Shown here piece by piece: positions 48,749-59,009 of a stretch of DNA of 64,000 nt. Source of the stretch: Symsagittifera roscoffensis (taxonomy: Eukaryota; Xenacoelomorpha; Acoela; Convolutidae); the NCBI RefSeq assembly GCF_963678635.1, contig NC_087065.1:68264956-68328955 (forward strand), read 5' to 3'. A model generated the notes under the pieces. That model did not search any database, was not told where the DNA came from, and saw nothing but the letters and a program-made list of their open reading frames with translations. Both the position numbers and the translations under genes were made by a program. The first letter of the stretch is position 1, and each line of letters begins with the position of its first letter.

Positions 48749-49011
48749 AAAATGTGAGCGCTGAACGCGTCATTGTTTCACATTTTTCACGCCATCTTCC
48801 AAAGGTTACAATAAACACCAAATTCAGAATACTAACCAACCCGCAACTAATCCAGCGCTTCTTTTACGACAAGACTCTTAATTATTCTTTCCCCAAGAGA
48901 ACCCTGAGATTAAACGGGGGGGTCGAGTGGTTCCAATGGCCATACAAGTCGGACGCCACACTCTGCATTTTCACTTCAAAAGTCACTTCTGAAATTAAGT
49001 TCTCCTGCTAA
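48749..49011 (+). CDS. Candidate terminal coding exon of an unidentified gene
   Basis: An open frame follows a plausible acceptor (ttgttccag at 48748) and reads 86 codons to TAA at 49009-49011, starting NVSAERVIVSHFSRHLPKV and ending VTSEIKFSC. It is markedly less AT-biased than its surroundings and uses a mixed codon set. NGGVEWFQWPYKSDA is a distinctive stretch. I do not recognise the protein. No poly(A) signal is obvious within 150 bp. It could be an orphan exon, a retrotransposed fragment or chance. Confidence 0.4.
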
Positions 49012-49014
49012 TTC

Positions 49015-50100
49015 CAACCCGACATTTCTCTATTCTTTTCATTTTATGAGCCCTTACTGTACTTGCAACCTAACGCTTTAGGGCTTTTTCGAGGATCGGG
49101 AATCCCTAATTATCTTTTTTACAACTCTGATTTTTTCATTTAATTTTTCATAGTAGCCGCTAAACAAGTTTCCTCCAACATCAAATTGCGCAGGTGAGAA
49201 TTTAATTGACTCAAATTGAGCATGCACAAAAGTTTTGTACTTACAACTAGGTAAATTGGATTGGATTGGTATTTTTTACGCTCGGTAATGTACTTGTAAA
49301 ATGCAACTTATTCGCTGCTTAATCAACCAATGAGGCGCTTTGTGTGTGTGTGTGTGTGTGTGTGGGGGGGGGGGGGGAGGGGGGGAGCAAATTGAATTCT
49401 TCTGGAGAAAGCCGAATTTCGGGCGATTTACTAACAAATAATGCTTGTTGTAACTCATTCTTGCTTAGAACTTATACTGTCGATATTGTTTTGAAACTTT
49501 ATCGAACAAACTTTCTCAATACCTCTCAAAGCGTGCATAATTGTTTTTAGCGGCGGTCGAGTTTTCGTTAAAAAATCAATTTCGACGGGATAAAACTTCC
49601 TGAATTTAATCAACGAAGCGGAACTATTCAAAATGAGACGGATTCGTTTTCCTTTTTAATTTCCCTTCAATTGATTCCTTATTCAGCGAACTCAGAATCA
49701 AAAGATAGAAGGAAAACAATTTCGCATACCTCAAAGCTGAAGGAATTTGTCAAATAAATAACAGATCCATTTCCCGCTCAGAATTCAATTCACTCGCAAC
49801 GAAGATTGAGAGACATTGAAGGGCATATAGGATATAGGTTAGTTGTTCCTGGGTAGACGGTTTCGTTATATTAATTATTCTCTTCGTCAATTCTATTCAT
49901 CAACTCTTCTTCTTCCACGCTCCGCCCCAAAAAAAGTTTTTTCTTGGCCTCATTCCTCAAACAAAGCAAGCTCAAAGTAATCGAATTAGCATTCCTATGG
50001 ACAGCCGAAATTGGGAAATTTAAAAGTTTGGGTTTAAACTCAATCTTAATTTTTACGAAATTTTTCTAAAAAAATTCTTCCGAGGACGTGGGGGAGATGT
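49015..50100. other. Intergenic with (GT)n microsatellite and G tract
   Basis: About 49341-49385 is a (gt) repeat of about 12 units followed by a G run broken by one A. Otherwise no feature recognised. Confidence 0.55.
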
Positions 50101-50104
50101 TAAC

Positions 50105-50350
50105 TTGTCGGGGAGCGGTGGTGAAGTGGTTACGTCTCCGCCTCTCAATCTAAAGGTCGGATGTTCGAGGCCCACCATGATCCGTGCTCGTTGCTTGAGG
50201 GTGAAGTAACATTACCCAGTTCAGAAAAATAACCAAAAAAATGCATGTAGTTCTTAAAACAGGGGCACAACAGAGGTTCGACGTGATGAGCTGTACAGCT
50301 CTTGTGTTGGTCCCTTCCCCCGTGAATAAATGGTCTTAATCTTAATCAAT
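50105..50350 (+). mobile_element. tRNA-derived SINE, about 245 bp
   Basis: The head ggtggtgaagtggttacgtc matches an A box, and ggtcggatgttcgaggccc is a B box about 30 bp later, giving a tRNA-related promoter. An unrelated body follows, and the element ends with the repeated tail tcttaatcttaatc, a simple-repeat 3' end as in many SINEs. Target duplication was not resolved. Confidence 0.6.
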
Positions 50351-51290
50351 TGGGGACCTGGGGGAAATGACAATTGTCGGCCAATTAATTGTCTGCTTAT
50401 TTTTTCTGGGTTTAGTTGCCACATCTTGAAAGCGTTTTTTTTTGTTTTGTGATGCTTTTAATATTTAATTTACTTGTAATTTTCCTAACCTTGAATTTTT
50501 ATTTCCTTTTTTGTTTCACTTAAATTCTTTGTTTGGGCTAATTTGTTTCGGCCTATTTTGTATCAACATTATGACCTAATTTTGGTTCATTTCAAGGGAA
50601 ACACATTTTTAAAGTTACCTTTTGCAACTTTTGAGTTAGTTGCATGTCTACCACTCAATTCGATGAAATTTCTTTTCTTTTTCTTTTTTTTCCGCTTAAT
50701 AGGTATTGCAACCAGGAACTAGACTTTTCCCTGTGAATAACTTTGTTCACAGGACTCTTCTGGACTCATCTCTTACCGTGGTTTATAAAAAAAAATCAAA
50801 TTTACTAGCATCTCTGGCACACTTTGCCTGAAGGTAAAAAATAGGCCTGGGATGGCAAAAGCCCTGGGTTCGAATCTGAACAGAAGGTGTTTTTTTTTGT
50901 CAAACAGGAAATTTTTTGTTTCAAATAATTTTTTGGTCTTTTACCTTTTGCTTAAGTTTTGTCGGCTTAGTTGCCGCACCTTAAAATATTTTGATTTTGC
51001 TTTACCCACTTTTGCTTTTAAATAATTTCAGTGCTTCATTGTACTGGCATTGACTTGTAATTTCCTTTTTTTTGTTTTGCTTAAAAACTTTATTTGGCCC
51101 AAATTATTTTAACCTATACTTTTTCGGTTTAATGACCTGACTTGGGTCATTTCTACGGAAACACAATTTTATTGCTCCCCTATAAATTGCACAAAATGTT
51201 GCACAGAAGCGAAGCAGAGCTTCACGCCATTTGAGATACAACACAAACATAAATAACTTAAGTCGAAAAAAACTAAATGTTGAGAAAAAC
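50351..51290. other. Intergenic with repeat fragments
   Basis: Contains a family D segment (about 50700-50760), a tRNA-like piece (50805-50885) and an inverted family C motif (gcgaagcagagcttcacgcc, about 51207). No gene recognised. Confidence 0.5.
50805..50885 (+). repeat. tRNA-like sequence followed by oligo-T
   Basis: tctctggcacactttgcctg resembles an A-box region. ccctgggttcgaatctgaac contains a perfect GGTTCGAATC B box. A run of nine T follows within 10 bp. Related in layout to the element at 1648. Confidence 0.45.
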
Positions 51291-51339
51291 GAGATTAAGC
51301 AAAATTTTTGTATGTCTTGATAAAGAACAATTGAAGTTG

Positions 51340-52960
51340 GAGGTACGCGCTTGATATTGAATGAAGTTGCTCTACTGATGCGGCTCCAAAAAAATGTGAT
51401 TGCAAAAATTGGATTTTGCTCAAAATCTTTAGTACTTTTTTTTCTAAATTAGTGAGAAGAGTAAAAAATTTTGAGATAATAAAACTTACCAAAAGATAAC
51501 ATTTCTCTTACAAAAAAATTAAGATTTCGCCGCTTCTGCGGGAACCAATATCGCAACTGGTTTTTTCAATTGAATTTTTTCTCTCAAATTTGATTCTGTG
51601 AATTTAAGAAAAAATGTTGAAAAGTTTCTAGAAAACGGTCAAAAGCTCTACAAAACGGTCAAAAAATTTCCAAAAAAACATAACTTTTTTTTCTGCAAAA
51701 ACAGGTTGTGGCTGCCCAAGCAGAAAGATTCCCTAAACTGGGTTTCTCGGTTGTAAACAACCTTAGAAAAACCTTAAGCAGGTTGTGGCCACTTAAGCAG
51801 AGAAAATTCCCAAAACTGGGTTTCTCGATTGGAAATTCACCTGAGAAATTAACCTGAAAAAAATTGGATTTTGCCTAAAACCCTTAACTGTTTCTCTGCT
51901 AAAATAAGTGAGAAAAAGAAAAAATTTTGAGATACTCAATTTTTCTAAATAAAATAACTTTTTCTTACAAAAACTGAGAAGTCGCCGCTTCTGCATGAAC
52001 AGTTATCGCAACCGGTTTTTTTTTTTTTCAAATGAAAATTTCATCTCAGATTTGATTGTGTAAATTTTAAAAAAATTCAAAAACTTCTAATATATGTTCA
52101 CAAAACTTTCCAAAACCCGTAAATGTTTTTTGCAAAAAGCAAATTGTGGCCGATTAAGCAGAGAAGATGCTCTAAACCGGGTTTCTCGATTGCACACAAT
52201 GTGAGAATTGGCACGGTAGTTTTCGAGTAAAGTCAAAAGTCAAAACTCGACTTGTTTGAAGGCCATATTTTTTCTTAAATTCTTAAAATGGACATAGACA
52301 GTTATAACTCAACCTGTTATGTCGATTGAACCCAAAATCTCAAGTTTGGGAGGTTAGTTCTCGAGAAATGTCAAAAACCTTTAGGAACAACGGTCAAAAA
52401 ATCAAAAATAAAGGGGCCATAACTTTTGGTGTTAGAAAAAATTGGGATTAGTTGCACAAATAAACGAGCTTTTCACAACTCGTTCATCGAATTGAACCTA
52501 AAATATCATTTGTAGGGAAATTTTTGAGAATATTCAAAAAGTTTGAAAAACGGTCAAAAAGCAAAAATTTGACTTTCCCGAGTGCGATAGTTTTTTGTGC
52601 AAAAGATTTTGTGGGTGGCCGCTAATGCAGAAAAGCTTCTTACTTCCCGCTATCTCCAGTGAAGCCACAAAATCAGATTTTATTGTTTTCGAGAAAAGTC
52701 AAAAAAGTCACAAAACTGACAAAAATCAAAAAATTGAATATTCCGAGGGCCGTAACTTTATCTGCTTAAAAAAATTGGGCGTAGCTGCTCACGCAAGGAA
52801 GTTTTATTTTTCGCACCGTTCTATTCATTGAAACCAAAACTTGGATTTGAGTGGGGTGTTTTTTGGGAAAATTAAAAAATCTAAAATATGGGTCAAATAT
52901 TCCCCTACAGACTTTTCGAAGGCTGTTGACAGAGGAGTCAAAAAAGGGAGTATAAAAGCA
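51340..52960 (-). repeat. Diverged tandem array, period about 150-180 bp, inverted orientation
   Basis: Repeated order of gccgcttctgcNNgaac, tatcgcaaccggtt-type, tcaaatttgattNtgtga, aaaacggtcaaaaa and aNgccataacttt blocks. Later units carry gattgaacccaaaatctcaa. Read on the minus strand the blocks (ttgggttcaatcga, cggccac, tttttgaccgtttt) correspond to the arrays at 12850-13800 and 33930-34600. At least eight degenerate units. Confidence 0.5.
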
Positions 52961-52964
52961 CACA

Positions 52965-53405
52965 GGGAATTGATACCCTTTTTTTGAAAATCAGCAGAAA
53001 TTTATGAGAAAAACTAAAACTTTCCGTTAAATTTGGAAATAATTTTCCATAATAAAAAAAAACTTCAACGAACCGATTGGTGAACATACAACCAACTTGA
53101 AAAGCAAGGAAGGGATTGTTAAAACTGTGCTTCCTTTGAAACGATCTAAAATTAGGTCATTAAGTCGATAAAAGTAGGCTTTGATAGATTGGGCAGAGGA
53201 ATGTTTTTTTAGCGAAACCAAAAAAAAAACAAAGAAAGAAATTACAAATTACAAATAGTCAGAGTAAATCAAACACTAAGAGCAAAATTAAAGAAAAATA
53301 CGCGCAGCAAAAAATGATTCCAAGATGCAACAACTAAGCCGATAACATATAAGCAGACAAATGATTGGGTGATAATTTTATTTAAAACACAACATTCTCG
53401 TTTGA
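52965..53405. other. Intergenic
   Basis: AT-rich; nothing recognised. Confidence 0.45.
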
Positions 53406-53409
53406 AAAA

Positions 53410-53495
53410 AAAAAACAGGTACTGGTCAGATTCAAACGCAGGACCTATGATGCCGTAGGCATATTTGTTACCTCCAGGCTAACTTGGCTGGAAAG
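53410..53495 (-). repeat. tRNA-like sequence with oligo-T terminator (minus strand)
   Basis: Minus strand: ttagcctggaggtaacaaat (A-box region), then ggtcctgcgtttgaatctgacc (T-arm with a GTTTGAATC B box), then a run of about 10 T. Matches the layout of 50805-50885 in the opposite orientation. Confidence 0.45.
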
Positions 53496-53772
53496 ATATA
53501 TAAAATTGAATTCATTATGAACCAAGATACAAGTGATTCAAGTGATACTGTTAAACAAGTTAACCAGTTATTAACAAGTTAACAAGTTGTTAACCAGAAG
53601 AAAAGTCTATGTTCCATTTGATAACGCTTGCTAATCGCAAGCGTAAAAGTCTTAGAATAGAGTTTAGAGCTCAAAGTTTACGTGCCAACATTTTTGTTTT
53701 CAGTTCCTATAATATTGATTCAAGTTTTGCCGGAGCAGTTGCCCCACGATAATTTGTTTTGATTTTTTTATT

Positions 53773-53964
53773 CATTACGAGGCCAAACTGTGCATTTTGT
53801 GAATTGTAAGCGGATTCCGCAGCAAGGACGCTTCCTTTGTTCTTTCATTTTCTTTGATTGTTCCGACAAAATTTTAACATGATTAAAGGCTGGTCACTGG
53901 ATTCCAAAAACCTACAGACGCCAAAATGTTGCGCCTATTCAGTGCACAGTTTGGCCTCGTAATG
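53773..53964. mobile_element. MITE with about 23-bp terminal inverted repeats (192 bp)
   Basis: The left end cattacgaggccaaactgtg and right end cacagtttggcctcgtaatg are perfect reverse complements for at least 20 bp. The interior is non-coding. A related end (cattacgcggccaaactgcg) occurs alone at about 42300. Superfamily uncertain; flanking tt/tt does not give a clear target duplication. Confidence 0.7.
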
Positions 53965-55435
53965 TTAAACGCCGTCTATTGTGGTTCTGAACGTTTTTTC
54001 CACAAAGAGAACATCATTCCAGACACTAATGTCAAGTTGTGGGTTTTTTTAGTTGTGGTTTTTTGTTTGCTTTTTTAAAATGAATTTCTGGTTTTTGTAT
54101 TCAGATACATGGTTGGATTATTAACCTTTCTACTCGCTTTCCTCGAAGCAAAGATTGCCCAAAACTTTTTTTCCAAAAAATTTCTCGACACGTATTTAAA
54201 ATATACCACAATGGGCCAATTTATTGTGTGCTGTTTACAAATCTACTACCTGCATGCTTTTGATGACGCCTATTGTTGCATTATACTGTTTTTGAGGGAG
54301 CAGAGGGTAGGGAGATAGCTTAATTGAGTTTCTACACCACCGACAGTATGCGAAGACAGTTTCGACAGACAGTATGCGAAAAATGAATTTTTTTAATTTA
54401 AGAGAAAAAAAAACATATTTTGGCTCGTTCGTTCCGCTTAACTTTTGCTATATAATTATCGACGCTAAACGCGCCGATAGAAAATGTTTTCGTCTTCCAA
54501 ATCAGCTTCTCAATCTCTGAAAAAAAAATGTTTATGTTTTAAAATATGCAAGTATGATTAGTACACAATTGCTTATGATGCAAAATATACCAAGACAGGC
54601 TAATAGAGCTGGACACATTTTTGCAACTCACTGAATTGAATAATTTTATTATATCTTGGAGATTTTCGAGGAAAAACGTTTTTAGAGTATTTTTTGGAGA
54701 AAATGTCAAATGTGATTTTTTTCAAGAGAAAAACTGCGAGAAATATCAAATTGTTGCAGACAATAGTCCTGATGAATATTCGAACTGGTAATCTTTTATG
54801 AAAAATTGTCCATCAGCACAAGTGTAATTACAGCTGTCAAGCAACAGCTATTTGAATAAGTTTGAATTATTATTTCTGCATAATTGATTGATTATTTAAG
54901 CCTCATTTGGACATCAATCAGACGTCAGTACTTTGTGCTATCTTTGGTACACCTTGGCACTTTGAAATTCTTACTCTGTTCTTACTTCTGTTCTGAGTTA
55001 AGGTTTTCAAGTTACATTTAAATGGCGAACTTTGAGCAGTTGGTAATTGTCTTAACTTCTAATAAGCAATCAGGTTAGTACACATAAACAAAAATTATGG
55101 AAAAAGCACCTTAACAAAAGTATTGAACAAAAAAGGTCAATTTTTCAATAATTGTATCCTAGAATGACCTGAACCTTTTCAAGGTTGAACAAAATACCTT
55201 AATTGAATTTTGTTAAACAGAACTGATCGTATCAGAACGACTGCTCGTAGCGGTTATCAAATGTTTTTTTTTAAATTATTGCAAATGGTCATTTTGAACT
55301 ACAATAAAAAGCTTTGACTTTTCATGAAGCCTCATTTTCATTAAGAAGAAAATTGTACTTTAATGTTAGTTTCCAATCCGAAACTCGGCCAATTTGCTAA
55401 ACTTTTGGTCCCCTAATTAAAATTGGTCCCTGTTC
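53965..55435. other. Intergenic
   Basis: Includes an open stretch at 54109-54318 after a possible acceptor (tttgtattcag) encoding a hydrophobic 69-residue peptide; not convincing as an exon. A short direct repeat cgacagtatgcgaa occurs twice near 54342-54380. Nothing else recognised. Confidence 0.45.
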
Positions 55436-55530
55436 GACTCATGATTCGACCCTGTTCGACTCATGATTCGAACCTGGTTGACCCATGATTCGACTTTGTG
55501 TCCCATGAATTTGTGTCCCATGAATCACTA
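55436..55530. repeat. Short tandem repeat, unit about 23 bp
   Basis: Units of the type ctgttcgactcatgattcga begin at about 55432 and 55452, followed by the variants cctggttgacccatgattcg and two gtgtcccatgaat copies. The motif catgattcga recurs (also inverted as tcgaatcatgagtc near 55590). Confidence 0.6.
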
Positions 55531-56260
55531 TGGCCTTTGTTCGACCGTCTTAATTTGCGACGAAAATTGGACATCGCTTGACCGTGTCGATCGAATCATG
55601 AGTCAAACACCTCAGACCAGAAAACGCGGACGAATGAGATCTATTCCTATAACCATTTTAATCGCAGTTTAAAAAAGTTTTTGCATTATAGAATGATTGC
55701 CCAGATTGACCTCTAGCATTTTTTCAAAGAAGGCGTTTTTCTACTTCAACAAATCTTAGGATGATCAAAATTGATAAACCATGAGTAATGGTATTAAACT
55801 GATTTTGGAGGCAAAAAAATTCAGAAAACTGATGACACACTTTTTTAACAAACAATTCTAGTCATACAATTTCGTTCTATAAATATTGTGAGACAAGCAA
55901 TCTTTTCAAAAAATAGATTATTGGTGGAAAGTAATTTTTAGTTCTTTTCAGACGCAAAGACATTTTAGGCACAAAACAAACTTTAAAAAAATGAAATTTA
56001 AAAAAACGCATGGTGAATTTTTTTATTTTTATTCGTCAAATAACAAGTCAAAGTTTCAATGAAGTTTTTTAGCCGTACACGAAAAGTTACATTTTTTATA
56101 TATAATTATGTTGGAGAATCAAACTTTAATTAACATACTGAATCTCCACATGCAGTTTATCTGTGGGGCTTTTGCCACTCAACTTGTTGATTTTCTCATG
56201 TGATCTATACTAGCAAGCCCGTGTTCAATAATCAATCGACTCGCAGCAAGTTAGTTGTTT
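55531..56260. other. Intergenic
   Basis: AT-rich; nothing recognised. Confidence 0.45.
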
Positions 56261-56264
56261 TTCT

Positions 56265-56710
56265 TATCCAGCTAGTCAAGCCATGAAACATCTGACAAAT
56301 TTAAGTAAAACTATGTGGTAAATCGGTTTGAATTTTTGAAAAACTGAAGTTATTTCAAGAAGCGAATCGGATGGCGAAAAAAAACTTTATGTATTGAAAC
56401 CATTTAAACGGTAAAAATTTGAATTGTCTAAAGACAATTTATAGATCGAATCGGTTCTCAAAATATGAAAAATTTTCTCAGCAAGCTACTCAACCTATGA
56501 AAGTTTGATTTATTTCAAATTGCTTCATAGAACAAAACGATCCGCAAGAAACCTAAATTTTTGTAAGCAAACTATCCAAGATATTAAAATTTGAAATATT
56601 TCAGGTTATTTCATAGACAGAATTGCTTCATCAAAAACTTAAGGTTTACTTAAGCGAGCTATTCAATTTGTGAAACAAATCAAATTTTTTTCATAAACCG
56701 TTCTTTAAAA
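56265..56710. repeat. Degenerate tandem repeat, period about 90-105 bp
   Basis: The anchor block (c/g)agct-R-tcaa-cc-atgaaa occurs at about 56268 (cagctagtcaagccatgaaa), 56482 (caagctactcaacctatgaa), 56572 (caaactatccaagatattaa) and 56663 (cgagctattcaatttgtgaa). Each is followed by tttgaNtatttca and a cttcatagaNaaaNcgaNccg block. Confidence 0.5.
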
Positions 56711-58350
56711 AACGGGTTTCTCCAAGCATGGAGGTTGCTGCTTAGTTCATTCGTTTCAGACTGAAATGAATCTGTAAACGCGAAACTTTTGAGAAAAATG
56801 GGCAGATAATGTTAGCTTTGAAGTTGAAATAAGTTCAATATGCTTAGAGAGTTGCGCACTTTTTAGAAAAGAATTCTAGAATTTTCAAGTTTTTAGAGTA
56901 TTCGATAGTCCTGTGAATGACTCTGGACGTTTTGATCAACGTATTTTTAAACATTGCACTCGATAGCCCCTTTAACATTAGGTTTTTTGCTGAAAACATT
57001 TAATTTATTTAATATATAAGATATGGTTACTGCGTTTAGAACTAAAACACAAAAAATTCAAGTGAAGCTCAAAACAGCTAAAGTTTTTCACAAAAAAAAG
57101 CAAATGATAGTCTCCCAGTTTCACACTGCGAAAAAAGCCAATGACAAAATTTTACACTGCAAAAAATGCTAGTGACACAATTTTTCTAAAAAAAACTGTA
57201 CGCGCAAAATGCTAGCAGTTTTGTTCATATTCAAAATGAAGGTTATTGAGTAACAACAACACTTTGAACTCTAATTAAAACAATTTCAATTTTTCAATGT
57301 TTTTTTTGCTCATAAAAAAGAAAATCAATTACGCGATAAAAAAATTGTTTAAGGTTTTATGGCCTCATGGATAAGCTTTCATGGCACAAAAACGATCATG
57401 GCTTGTTATCGAACCGTTGAAGTTAAGCAAGAAACATTCTGTTATTAATTTTTTTTTAATTTTTTCCTTTTGCAAAAACTAATGCTGATTGCTGAGACAT
57501 CTTGATTTTTATACCAGCACATAACTCGACTCCTCAAACACACCGAAAATGATTTTCAAAACATTCAATTTTTTTTTCTGTGAATTTTTTTGAAAAATTT
57601 TTCTTAAAGCAATAGACACAAAACCCTGAAATCCGGCGTCACTAAAATTCTATTTCAATAGTATATGCATATTATTATCCTCAACCTGGACCACTAAAAT
57701 TTTACCATAATTAAAATTTATTTTGAAATGAAAAGTTGTAATCAAGAAACTATTAAGGTAAGCGAAAGAAGTAATCTAAAATAAATGGTAAACCTATTCA
57801 ATTTGCAGTCCAACTTTCAAACAAAGTGACGGAAAAATTGTGTTTAGGGTGGTAATGTTTCCCCGACCAAATGTTATCTTTTCATTTTGAACTGTTTTTC
57901 TCTTTGAAGTACTAAAAAGAATATTAGTCAAAAAAATATGCTCCATCTGCATTCAGTTTTGTAACGTTGAAATTATTTGGAAACTGACTATTGGGCGTGA
58001 TAAATAAATCGCGCGGAATGATTTCTAATTATTAATTAAAGTCTAACCGAAATTCAAATTTGATTTTTGCTTGAATCCTATGGTCTAGGACAAAATGCCA
58101 ACGGATAAGAAGAAACAATTAATGGGTTAAAGATAGTTACCAAAGAGGGAACGAAATATAGAAATAACAAAAAAAGGTTAAGGTGAATTGAAGCAACCAA
58201 TTAAAATTTCTGCCGCCGACTCAGATACCAAAAACTAATTCAGCCACTTTAAAGGGCAGGCGGAACATTCAGAGCTCCACCCTCATACGAGCAGTTTTGT
58301 TCTTTTTCTATTACTTTTTTGTAATTATCCTTCATCAATTGATTTGATCT
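56711..58350. other. Intergenic
   Basis: AT-rich with many homopolymer runs; no gene or recognised family. Confidence 0.45.
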
Positions 58351-58770
58351 TCCCGTAAAGTTAAATGTAGTCGAATTTCAACGTGAGTAATTTGTAAACG
58401 AGAATAGAGAAATTACTTGGCATCGAAAATAAGGAATTTTGCCTGAAGTTCCCAAACTATCTTTCAAGTGTTATTGAAAATTTTTCACAAGTTGGTGAAA
58501 ACAAATTTACCTTTATTTTGTTGAAATACATTTCCCAAATTAAGAACACTGGCAGTCCAAAACACGTACCAAGGAAGTTTGTTGTCCCGACTTTTGTAGC
58601 GAAAGTAGTGAGTATTTGAGCTCGGGTTGGTTTTTTTCTTAAGACAAGTTTCGACTTTTTAACCAGCCATTTTTTTGACGGAATCTTTTAAATATCATAG
58701 AGCTTAAATTTAAAAAGATTTTTCACCTGTGATCATTTTTTTGTAATCTATCACTTTTCGCAAAAAGTGA
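58350..58770 (+). repeat. Family B repeat, partial
   Basis: gtcgaatttcaacgtgagtaa, cccaaactatctttcaagtg, ccaaggaagtttgttgtccc and cgactttttaaccagccatt match 42540-42850 closely. The right part is shortened. Confidence 0.65.
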
Positions 58771-59009
58771 AAAGTCAACTTGCTGATTGTTTTCACATAA
58801 TTTTCCGAATGGTAATCAGTATGGAGCGTGATTGTGCACAATCGTGGTGGGCTGGGAATCAAATTGATTACTTGTTTACTAACAATGTCGAGTTGAAGAG
58901 ATAAAAGTTGGTACTATTTTTCCTTTTCCCCACCTCAAATAAGCATCTTTTTATTGTGTAACAAGGGGTTTTACACGGTTAAGAAAAAAAAAGTATTTGG
59001 TTTTCAGGT

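Noticed and set aside
54109-54318. Hydrophobic 69-codon ORF after a possible acceptor
   Set aside because: Could be a transmembrane exon, but base composition equals the background and no donor or partner exon was found; left as a note only.
55463-55672. 69-codon ORF
   Set aside because: It is translated from a short tandem repeat (catgattcga units) and is not supported as a gene.
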